Positions 40,369 through 47,085 of a stretch of 64,000 nt of DNA are shown here, piece by piece. The notes under the pieces are model-generated. The model made no database searches. It saw nothing but the letters and a program-made list of their open reading frames with translations, and was not told the DNA's origin. Location of the stretch: assembly GCA_964512305.1 (NCBI GenBank), contig CAZEIW010000186.1, positions 1 through 64,000 of the forward strand, written 5' to 3'. Origin of the DNA: CAZEIW01 sp964512305 (GTDB lineage Bacteria > Pseudomonadota > Gammaproteobacteria > Burkholderiales > Burkholderiaceae_F). The position numbers and the translations under genes are program-made. Position 1 is the first letter of the stretch. Every line of letters begins with the position of its first letter.

Positions 40369-40836
40369 TCACAGCGCCACCCGCATCACGACCGCGTCCT
40401 CCCGGCCGCTGGGCGCCGGGTAGTAGCCGCGGCGCACGCCGATGGTCTCGAAGCCGTAGCGCCGGTAAAGGCGCAGCGCGACCGCGTTGCTCGGCCGGAC
40501 CTCGAGCAGCATCGAGCGCGCGCCATGGTCGCGCGTGACCTGCGCGACCCATTCCAGCATCCTCCAGCCGAAGCCTGCGCGCTGGTAGGGCCGGTCGACG
40601 CTCAGGTTCAGCAGATGGGCTTCGTCCAGGGCGAGCATCGCGACCGAGTACGCGACCAGCCCGCCGTCGCCGCCGCGCAGCGTCCATGCCGAGTAGCCGG
40701 CGCGCAGCGCGTCCTCGAAGTTGCCGCGCGACCACGGGAACGGATAGATCCGGCACTCGACCGCGAACACTTCGTCGATCTGTTCCGCATCCATCGGTGC
40801 GAACCACTCCTGCGCCGGCCGCGCGACCGCGCTCAC
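40369..40836 (-). CDS. rimI: [Ribosomal protein bS18]-alanine N-acetyltransferase RimI
   Basis: GNAT acetyltransferase of 155 residues. The typical RimI segment E-C-R-I-Y-P-F-P-W-S-R-G-N-F is at about 27-40; the acetyl-CoA-binding motif R-A-G-F-G-W-R-M-L near 88 resembles the R/Q-x-x-G-x-G/A loop, with the central Gly kept. L-E-V-R-P-S-N-x-x-A-L-x-L-Y-x-x-x-G-F completes the fold. The GTG start at 40834-40836 overlaps the tsaB stop (GTGA). tsaB-rimI is a conserved pair; RimI and TsaB are functionally associated with the translation machinery. Confidence 0.93.
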   Translation of the reverse strand: MSAVARPAQEWFAPMDAEQIDEVFAVECRIYPFPWSRGNFEDALRAGYSAWTLRGGDGGLVAYSVAMLALDEAHLLNLSVDRPYQRAGFGWRMLEWVAQVTRDHGARSMLLEVRPSNAVALRLYRRYGFETIGVRRGYYPAPSGREDAVVMRVAL

Positions 40837-41558
40837 CGCCCTGCCCCCGCGAGCGCCGCGCGCCGCTCGGCGATCGTCAGCGCGACGCGATCCCGCACGT
40901 AGACCGGCGCGGCGGCCTGCGGCGCGACGACGCGCCCGGCCGCGAGATCGATGCAGGCGAGCGCCGCGATCGCCGCCGCGTCGGCGCGCGCGGCGCCGCA
41001 GCGCCGGGCCGGCATCGCCGGCGGCCAGTCGGCGGCGTAGGCACCCAGCGCATTGCCGGCGATCACGCTCGGACGCCAGCGCTCGACCAGCGCGGCGAGA
41101 TCCGCGGCATCGGCAACGGCCGCCGGCGCCGCTTCCTGCCACTGCCCGTCGGCGGCGTCGAACGCCGCCCAGTAGACCTGCCGCATGCGCGCGTCGACCG
41201 CCGCCAGCATGCGCGCGCCGGCCTCGGCCGCCGCCGCGCCGTACGCCAGCGCGCGAAGGTTTCCGACCGCGATCAGCGGCCGAGCGCAGCCGTAGGCGAG
41301 TCCCTGGGCGACTCCGCAGGCGATGCGCAGGCCGGTGAACGAGCCGGGGCCGCTGCCGAACGCAAGCGCGTCGCAGTCCTCGAGACGGACCGCGCAGCGC
41401 GCGAGCAGCGCGTCGATCATCGGGATCACCTGCTCGAGGTGCGGCGCGCCGGCCGGCCCGGCGCTCGACTCGACCCGGCCAGCGCGCGCCAGCGCGATCG
41501 TGCAGCGGTCCGCGGCCGTATCGATGGCCAGAATCGTGGGTGGGAACGACGCTTGCAA
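40833..41558 (-). CDS. tsaB: tRNA threonylcarbamoyladenosine biosynthesis protein TsaB
   Basis: Partner of TsaD and TsaE in making t6A37 of ANN-decoding tRNAs. It is an ASKHA-fold protein beginning I-L-A-I-D-T-A and carrying the family signature F-G-S-G-P-G-S-F-T-G-L-R-I near residue 65. The TTG at 41556-41558 gives 241 residues, close to the usual length. An in-frame ATG at 41661-41663 would add 35 Pro/Arg-rich residues without family similarity, so it is less likely, but neither start has a good ribosome site. The stop overlaps rimI. Confidence 0.88.
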   Translation of the reverse strand: MQASFPPTILAIDTAADRCTIALARAGRVESSAGPAGAPHLEQVIPMIDALLARCAVRLEDCDALAFGSGPGSFTGLRIACGVAQGLAYGCARPLIAVGNLRALAYGAAAAEAGARMLAAVDARMRQVYWAAFDAADGQWQEAAPAAVADAADLAALVERWRPSVIAGNALGAYAADWPPAMPARRCGAARADAAAIAALACIDLAAGRVVAPQAAAPVYVRDRVALTIAERRAALAGAGR

Positions 41559-41697
41559 GGCTTCCGGCCGCCATCGGGCTCGCGGGCGCGCGCGACGGGG
41601 CGGCCGGTCCGGCGGCGTCCCCTGCCCGGCCCGCCGTGGTGGCAGCCGCGCCGCGAACGGCATTTTATCGGCGAATCGCGGCGAGCCGGCGCTGCGC

Positions 41698-42192
41698 TCA
41701 GTTGCGGTGGTGGCCGGGACGCCCGGCGCGGAATTCGCCGTGCGCTTCGCGGATCTGCTCGCGCAACTCGCGGCGCTCCTCCGGCGTCAGGCGTCCCGGG
41801 CCGGCCCGACCATCGCCGGCCTGCGGCGCCGGTGGCGCGCCGGGGGCGGCGGGCGGCCGGTTGCGCGGCTCGCGTTGCTCGGTGCCGAACTGGCGGATCG
41901 CCTCGCGCTGAGCCGGGGAAAGACTGCGCCACACGCCCTGGCGCTGTTCGGGCGTGAGCTGCTGCCACAGTCGGTCGCGCTGCTCGGGCGTCATCTGCTG
42001 CCAGAACTCGCGGCGCTGCTGAGGAGTCAGGCCACGCAGCGGATGGCGTTCTTCCGCGGCCGGTACGCCCGGAACCTGTTCGGCTCCCTGCGCGTGCACG
42101 GGCGCGAGCGTGCCGGCGGCGCCCAGCGCCAGCAGAGCGAGGCACGCCAGGCGCGTTCGGAACAGCCCCGGCTTCATCGAGCGCTCGACCAT
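41698..42192 (-). CDS. DUF3106 exported protein with LTPEQR-type repeats
   Basis: 164 residues. A Sec signal (hydrophobic about 15-33, cleavage near V-H-A-Q) is followed by four short tandem repeats of the type L-T-P-E-Q-R-x3-W-Q-Q-L, then a Pro/Ala linker and a last copy (L-T-P-E-E-R-R-E-L-R-E). This is the DUF3106 pattern, common in betaproteobacteria; function unknown, the repeats resemble Spy/CpxP-type helical periplasmic proteins. The ATG at 42192 or the one five codons later could be used; neither has a strong ribosome site. It is divergent from ompR. Confidence 0.78.
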   Translation of the reverse strand: MVERSMKPGLFRTRLACLALLALGAAGTLAPVHAQGAEQVPGVPAAEERHPLRGLTPQQRREFWQQMTPEQRDRLWQQLTPEQRQGVWRSLSPAQREAIRQFGTEQREPRNRPPAAPGAPPAPQAGDGRAGPGRLTPEERRELREQIREAHGEFRAGRPGHHRN

Positions 42193-42197
42193 CTCAT

Positions 42198-42290
42198 GTG
42201 CACAATGTTAGGCATGCTGACGCCCAACTCCACAGGGCTGGAGTCGAAAACTCGAGACGAGCGCGGTAAATTCTGTAACACTTTGTGCAC
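42198..42290. promoter_or_regulatory. Pair of inverted GTGCACAA..TGTTA elements between DUF3106 gene and ompR
   Basis: GTGCACAATGTTA at 42198-42210 and, on the other strand, GTGCACAAAGTGTTA at 42290-42276 are inverted relatives 65 bases apart. The first is six bases from the DUF3106 start codon. The right-hand copy reads TGTAACA-CTT-TGTGCAC on the plus strand (42274-42290), loosely like the tandem half-sites bound by OmpR-family regulators, so autoregulation of the ompR gene is possible. Confidence 0.4.
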
Positions 42291-42433
42291 CGGGCAAGGG
42301 CTCCGGCGCGCGGCGCCGTAGCATCGCGGGCCGGCACGCCGCCACGGCGGCCCGAGCTCTCCCAAGGCGCTCGAGCCGGCAGATCGATTCCGGGCGTCCG
42401 CCGTTTCGTGAACTGTCGCTTGGGGGCGACGCG

Positions 42434-43159
42434 ATGAGCAAGTCGGTTCCGCACAAGATCCTCGTGGTCGACGACGATCAGCGCCTGCGCGACCTGCTGC
42501 GACGCTACCTGAGCGACAACGGCTTCACCGTCTACACGGCCGAGAACGCGCAGGCGATGAACAAGCTCTGGCTGCGGGAGCGCTTCGACGTGCTGATCCT
42601 CGACCTGATGATGCCGGGCGAGGACGGCCTGTCGGTGCTGCGGCGGCTGCGCGGCGCCAACGACACGACCCCGGTGCTGATGCTGACGGCCAAGGGCGAG
42701 GACGTCGACCGCATCGTCGGGCTCGAGATGGGCGCCGACGACTACCTGCCCAAGCCCTTCAACCCGCGCGAGCTGCTGGCGCGCATCAATGCGGTGCTGC
42801 GCCGCAAGGCGCCGCCCGAGATTCCCGGCGCGCCGTCGCAGGAGCCGGTGAGCGTGGCCTTCGGCGAGTTCGTGCTCGATCTCGCCACCCGCCAGCTGAC
42901 CCGCGCGGGACAGGTCGTGCCGCTGACCACCGGCGAATTCGCGGTGCTCAAGGTCTTCGCGCGCTACCCCAAGGTGCCGCTGTCGCGCGAGAAGCTGATG
43001 GAGATGGCCCGCGGACGCGAGTACGAGGCGTTCGACCGCAGCCTCGACGTGCAGATTTCGCGGCTGCGCAAGCTGATCGAGCCCGATCCCTCCAAGCCGC
43101 GATTCATCCAGACCGTCTGGGGGCTGGGATACGTGTTCGTCCCAGACGGCGCAAGTTGA
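42434..43159 (+). CDS. ompR: Two-component response regulator OmpR
   Basis: 241-residue receiver plus winged-helix DNA-binding protein. The phospho-acceptor is D57 (I-L-D-L-M-M-P), with the acidic pair D13-D14, the T/S switch in L-T-A-K and the conserved lysine in P-K-P-F. The C-terminal winged helix shows L-T-x-G-E-F-A-V-L and the recognition-helix segment R-S-L-D-V-Q-I-S-R-L-R-K, followed by V-W-G-L-G-Y. It is translationally coupled to envZ by a TTGA overlap. Likely role is the response to osmolarity or envelope stress. Confidence 0.94.
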   Translation: MSKSVPHKILVVDDDQRLRDLLRRYLSDNGFTVYTAENAQAMNKLWLRERFDVLILDLMMPGEDGLSVLRRLRGANDTTPVLMLTAKGEDVDRIVGLEMGADDYLPKPFNPRELLARINAVLRRKAPPEIPGAPSQEPVSVAFGEFVLDLATRQLTRAGQVVPLTTGEFAVLKVFARYPKVPLSREKLMEMARGREYEAFDRSLDVQISRLRKLIEPDPSKPRFIQTVWGLGYVFVPDGAS

Positions 43160-44505
43160 GGCTTGGATCGCCGCCGCTGTTCTGGCGGACTTTCCTGCTC
43201 ATCGTTGTCCTGTCGGTCGCGAGCCTCGCGGCCTGGGTGCCCGCCATCCGCGTCTTCGAGCGCGAGCCGCGGGCGCGGCAGATCGCGCAGCAGGTGGTGT
43301 CGATCGTCAATACCACGCGCAGCGCGCTCGTGTATTCCGACCCGGCCCGCCGGCGCGGCCTGCTCGCCGATCTGGCCGAGAACGAAGGCATCCGGGTGGT
43401 CCCGCTCGAGCCCGCCGACCAGGTCGTGCCGCTGCCGGAGGGCGCGCTGACGGCGAGGGTCACCCAGCTGGTCGGAGAGCGGCTCGGGCCAGGCACCCGC
43501 CTCGCATCGGAGGTCAACGGCGTCAACGGGCTGTGGATCAGCTTCTCGATCGAGGACGACGGCTACTGGGTGTTCATCGATCGCGATCTGCTCAGCCGCC
43601 GCACGAACCGCGAATGGATCACCTGGGCCGTCCTCTCGGCGCTCGGCTCGCTGCTGGTGGCGATCGCGATCGCGCGCGTGGTCAACCGGCCGCTGGCCGC
43701 GCTGTCGCGCGCCGCGCGCGAGCTCGGCGCCGGGCGCGTGCCTTCGGCGCTGCCGGACAAGGGCCCGCGCGAGATCCGGGCGGTCAACCAGAGTTTCAAC
43801 CGGATGGTCGCCGACCTGGAACAGCTCGAGCGGGATCGTTCGATCCTGCTCGCCGGCATCTCCCACGATCTGCGCACGCCGCTCACGCGCCTGCGCCTCG
43901 AGCTCGAGCTCAACGAGCTGCCCGAGGCGGCGCGCGACGCGATGGGAGGCGACCTCGACCAGATGGACTCGATCGTCCGCCAGTTTCTCGACTACGCGCG
44001 CCCGACGCCGCAGCGCAAGGCCGAGGCGGTGGACCTGTCGGCGCTGGTCGCCGACGCGCTCGCCCGCAGCCGGCTCGCCGGCGCGCAGGACACGACCCTG
44101 ACCGGGCAGATCGAGCCCGGTGTGATCGTGCACGGCCACCCGATCGAGCTCGCGCGCGCGATCGACAATTTGCTCGGCAACGCCGACCGGTACGGGCGCG
44201 ACGGCGACGGCCGCCTGCGGCTGGGCCTGCGGTTGGAGCGCGACCCCGCCGCGCGCGCCGTGGTGCTGACCGTATCCGACCAGGGTCGCGGCATCGCGGC
44301 CGACCAGATCGAGCGCCTGCTGCGCCCGTTCGAGCGCGGCGACAGTTCGCGCTCGGGCGCGGCCGGCGCCGGACTCGGGCTGTCGATCGTCGACCGCGTG
44401 GCGCGCCTGCACGGCGGCCGCCTGACGCTCGAATCGAACACGCCGAGCGGCTTGCGCGCTTCGGTGCGGATTCCGACCCTACCGGCGCCGGCGGCCGCCG
44501 CCTGA
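43156..44505 (+). CDS. envZ: Sensor histidine kinase EnvZ
   Basis: 449-residue membrane kinase. Two transmembrane segments (about 12-30 and 158-176) flank a periplasmic domain of about 125 residues; a HAMP domain with the R-P-L-A-A-L-S-R-A-A-R-E-L-G motif follows. The phosphorylated histidine is H237 in G-I-S-H-D-L-R-T-P-L-T, and the ATPase domain has N-L-L-G-N-A, D-Q-G-R-G-I and G-A-G-L-G-L-S-I. It starts at a TTG (43156-43158) inside the ompR stop; no better start is available. Confidence 0.93.
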   Translation: MRLGSPPLFWRTFLLIVVLSVASLAAWVPAIRVFEREPRARQIAQQVVSIVNTTRSALVYSDPARRRGLLADLAENEGIRVVPLEPADQVVPLPEGALTARVTQLVGERLGPGTRLASEVNGVNGLWISFSIEDDGYWVFIDRDLLSRRTNREWITWAVLSALGSLLVAIAIARVVNRPLAALSRAARELGAGRVPSALPDKGPREIRAVNQSFNRMVADLEQLERDRSILLAGISHDLRTPLTRLRLELELNELPEAARDAMGGDLDQMDSIVRQFLDYARPTPQRKAEAVDLSALVADALARSRLAGAQDTTLTGQIEPGVIVHGHPIELARAIDNLLGNADRYGRDGDGRLRLGLRLERDPAARAVVLTVSDQGRGIAADQIERLLRPFERGDSSRSGAAGAGLGLSIVDRVARLHGGRLTLESNTPSGLRASVRIPTLPAPAAAA

Positions 44506-44771
44506 ACCGCCTCGTGGTGCACTGCAAATCCCATCGGGAAGCGGACCAAAGCGCCATCGTCATCTGACGACGATCAAGGCAGGTTGTCCGCGCGAACCGG
44601 CACGGCGGCCGAAGACGTATTACGCTATCGGGCTCTGAGAAGAGGCACCCGCATCGAGCGCCGCGACGCGCCTCGCGGGACCGCCGCGGCCAAGATCGAA
44701 ACAGGGGTTCGTGAGGGGCCGCCAGTTTCTGTCGAAACGGCCCACGGACCATCAACGGAATGCCAGCAGGA

Positions 44772-45284
44772 ATGAAGCTTGTGAATGCCGCGGGGAGTGC
44801 TCGAGGGGGGCCGGCGAGCCCGATGCCGTCCAAGCCGCGGTTCGCGCTGGGCGCCGGGGCCCTGATGGTCGGTTGCGCAGTCAACTATTTCGGCGACCGG
44901 CTGCTCGGGATCAAGCTCGAGCTTTGGCGCGGGCTCCTGGCCACGTTCAGCCTTCCCTCGATGCTGGACGTGTTCGTCGTCCCCTTCATCGTCGGCCTGA
45001 TCGTGGCCTGGATTTTCGGTCGGGGGGCGTACTGGCTGTGCTATTTCCCGCCGCTGATCGTGCGCTGCATCGCCTACGTGCTGCTGCATGTCAGCGGCGG
45101 CATCCCGCCCGGCACCCGGTTGATCCCGTTCGGATACTGGGGCTTCTTCGTGATCCTGGCGATGGAAGCGGCGGCGATCGGTGGCGTGCTCGGCGAGGTC
45201 ATGATCAAGCGCACTTACGGCAGGTCGCTGCCGCAATCGCCGGCGGCCAGGCGACCTGGCGCACGCGACAGCGGGTCGCGATGA
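44772..45284 (+). CDS. Unknown membrane protein heading the respiratory-island block
   Basis: I do not recognise a family. About 170 residues with three to four hydrophobic segments (roughly 24-42, 58-80, 87-105 and 118-142) and a basic C-terminal tail. There are no heme-binding C-x2-C-H or cluster motifs. Several starts are possible: ATG at 44760, ATG at 44772 and ATG at 44823, of which the last is preceded by a G-rich stretch; I chose 44772. The stop overlaps the next start (ATGA), so it belongs to the same operon as the SUMF1-like gene. No function can be assigned beyond membership of this block. Confidence 0.62.
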   Translation: MKLVNAAGSARGGPASPMPSKPRFALGAGALMVGCAVNYFGDRLLGIKLELWRGLLATFSLPSMLDVFVVPFIVGLIVAWIFGRGAYWLCYFPPLIVRCIAYVLLHVSGGIPPGTRLIPFGYWGFFVILAMEAAAIGGVLGEVMIKRTYGRSLPQSPAARRPGARDSGSR

Positions 45285-46372
45285 GGCCGTTTTCGCCTCC
45301 TGGCGCGGACCAGCGCGCCCGCAGGGCGCGCTTCCTCGCGGCGACCATCGTCACCTGCATGGCGCTGCTCGTGATCGGCGGCAGTCTGCACGTCGTTCTG
45401 CTCGGCTCGGTCCGCATGGACGAGATGCGCGAGAGGGCGACGTACAACCTGCGCGAGGAGCCGGCGCGCATACGCGCCGCCGGCGAGGACCTCGTGCTGC
45501 ACGCGCAGCACGAGAAGCTCGAGCGCGCCGCCGCCGAGGGAACCGCGGTCGCGCCGGGCTACACGGTCGAGCAGGCGGAATCGCTGCTGACGCCCGCGCA
45601 ATGGGAGGACCTGGCGTCCACGGTGGCGGTTCCCGGCGGGCCGTTCAAAATGGGGACGAACCTCGAGCGCGCCGACGCCCAGGACAGGCCCCAGCACAGC
45701 GTCGACGTCGCCGCGTTCCGGATCGACAAGTACCTGGTGACGAACGCCCAGTACGCGCGCTTCGTCGCGGCGACCGGGCACCGGCCGCCGTCGAGCTGGA
45801 AGAACGGCCGGATCCCGGATGGCCAGCTTCTCTACCCGGTGACGATGATCAGCTGGTTCGACGCGCAACAGTACGCAAAATGGGCCGGCAAGCGGCTGCC
45901 GACCGAAGCCGAGTGGGAAAAGGCGGCGCGCGGAACCGACGGGCGTCGCTGGCCCTGGGGCGACGTGATGGACTCGAAGCGCTTGAACACCTACTACAAT
46001 GTCGGGTCCGCCAGCAACGTCAACACGTACGCCAACGGCATCAGCCCGTACGGCGCCTACGACATGGCGGGCAACGTCAGCGAGTGGGTGCAGGACGACT
46101 TCCTGCCATACGAGGGGACCGACGCCTCCGCCGACCTGTTCCAGGGCAAGGTGGCGCGCGTGCTGTCGGCGGAAGATCGAGCGATGAAGCTGTCCGAGAT
46201 GGTTCCGGTGGACCGGCACTACAAGGTGATGCGCGGAGGATCGTGGAAGGGCGATCCCTTCTCGACCGCCACCTACCACCGGGGCTACGCGTGGCCCAAC
46301 TACGCGTCCGACTTCTTCGGTTTTCGCTGCGCGCAGGATGCGGGCGCGGTCGCCGCTGCACCGCCACGGTGA
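45281..46372 (+). CDS. Membrane-anchored SUMF1/FGE-domain protein, NirV-like, without catalytic cysteines
   Basis: 363 residues. A single N-terminal transmembrane helix (about 20-42) is followed by a charged linker and a formylglycine-generating-enzyme-type domain from about 115: P-G-G-P-F-K-M-G, F-R-I-D-K-Y-L-V-T-N, R-L-P-T-E-A-E-W-E-K-A-A-R-G, W-P-W-G, D-M-A-G-N-V-S-E-W-V and R-G-G-S-W at the end. In true FGE the copper-binding cysteine pair lies in the segment after R-G-G-S-W; here that segment reads T-A-T-Y-H-R-G-Y-A-W and has no cysteine, so sulfatase maturation or EgtB-like chemistry is unlikely. NirV proteins of denitrification clusters have the same domain. Probably a binding or scaffold role outside the membrane. 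Confidence 0.82.
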   Translation: MRPFSPPGADQRARRARFLAATIVTCMALLVIGGSLHVVLLGSVRMDEMRERATYNLREEPARIRAAGEDLVLHAQHEKLERAAAEGTAVAPGYTVEQAESLLTPAQWEDLASTVAVPGGPFKMGTNLERADAQDRPQHSVDVAAFRIDKYLVTNAQYARFVAATGHRPPSSWKNGRIPDGQLLYPVTMISWFDAQQYAKWAGKRLPTEAEWEKAARGTDGRRWPWGDVMDSKRLNTYYNVGSASNVNTYANGISPYGAYDMAGNVSEWVQDDFLPYEGTDASADLFQGKVARVLSAEDRAMKLSEMVPVDRHYKVMRGGSWKGDPFSTATYHRGYAWPNYASDFFGFRCAQDAGAVAAAPPR

Positions 46373-46379
46373 GGAGCGC

Positions 46380-46691
46380 ATGACGATCCGCGCCAGAGCC
46401 GCCGCGCCGGCGGCGGCGTTCACAGCGCTGCTCGCGGCGGTACCGCACGTCCCCGCGCTGGCGGCCGTCGACAGCTATCGCTTCATGCACGTGACGATCG
46501 AAACGCCGTGGCACATCTTCCTGTTCCTGTTGATCGGCGTCTTTGCGCCATTCATCCTGATGGTCGCGCTGGTGTGGCGCAACGCCTGGCGCAAGATCGG
46601 CAAGCATGACGCTCGGCGGCCCGGGCAGCCGCGAACGCCACCGCTGACGCCACCGCAGACGCCGCCGCCGCAGCCGCCCGAACATGAATAG
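46380..46691 (+). CDS. Small exported/membrane protein of unknown function
   Basis: 103 residues, no recognised family. The N-terminus looks like a signal peptide or first helix (about 8-28, ending A-L-A-A). A short segment with two histidines (F-M-H-V-T-I-E-T-P-W-H) precedes a strong transmembrane helix (about 46-66) and the tail is Pro-rich (P-P-L-T-P-P-Q-T-P-P-P). The ATG at 46380 has GAGGAG three bases upstream, overlapping the preceding stop. The paired histidines before the helix could bind heme or metal, which is speculation. It overlaps the next gene by eight bases. Confidence 0.6.
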   Translation: MTIRARAAAPAAAFTALLAAVPHVPALAAVDSYRFMHVTIETPWHIFLFLLIGVFAPFILMVALVWRNAWRKIGKHDARRPGQPRTPPLTPPQTPPPQPPEHE

Positions 46692-47085
46692 CGTGCTGCC
46701 GACTGGCCTCCCGGGAGCGATGCGGGCGTCGTTCGGCCGCATGGCGCTCGCGTGGGTGATGGCGCTGCTCTGCCTTGCCTGCTGGCCGGCGGCCCATGCG
46801 GCCGAACCGGCGCCGGCCAGCAGTGGCGCCCAGGTGCTGCAGGCTTTCGAACAGCCGCCGCAGGCGGGAGCCGCCGCGGACGCGACCGATCGCTTCCGGC
46901 GCAAGGTGATGTTCGCGCTCGGCGTGCCGCTGCTGCTGATGCTGCTGATCACGGGCGCGCTGGGCATTGCGGTCGGCGTCTACGGCAAGCCGCTTTATGC
47001 GCTGCACATGCTGTGCGCCGGACTGAGCGTGACGCTTGCCGTGGTGCACGCGATCGTGGGCCTGGTTTGGTTCTACCCCTTCTGA
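46684..47085 (+). CDS. Small two-helix membrane protein with signal peptide, unknown function
   Basis: 133 residues, no recognised family. A signal peptide at about 18-40 (A-H-A-A) is followed by a periplasmic Ala/Gln-rich stretch and two transmembrane helices (about 75-97 and 104-130). The second helix has two histidines (L-H-M-L-C and V-V-H-A-I) spaced so that both face the same side, as in b-type heme pockets, but this is only suggestive. It starts inside the preceding gene and its 3' end overlaps the TTG start of the spermidine-synthase-like gene, so the block is translationally linked. Confidence 0.6.
   Translation: MNSVLPTGLPGAMRASFGRMALAWVMALLCLACWPAAHAAEPAPASSGAQVLQAFEQPPQAGAAADATDRFRRKVMFALGVPLLLMLLITGALGIAVGVYGKPLYALHMLCAGLSVTLAVVHAIVGLVWFYPF

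Noticed and set aside
41559..41663. 35-residue N-terminal extension of TsaB
   Set aside because: Pro/Arg-rich, absent from the family, no ribosome site; the TTG at 41558 gives the normal length.
44506..44771. Terminator or promoter between envZ and the respiratory block
   Set aside because: Only a weak ATCGTC/GACGAT inverted repeat and scattered TA-rich hexamers without spacing; nothing convincing.
45281..46372. Active formylglycine-generating enzyme
   Set aside because: The required cysteine pair is missing from the C-terminal segment, and no sulfatase gene is near.
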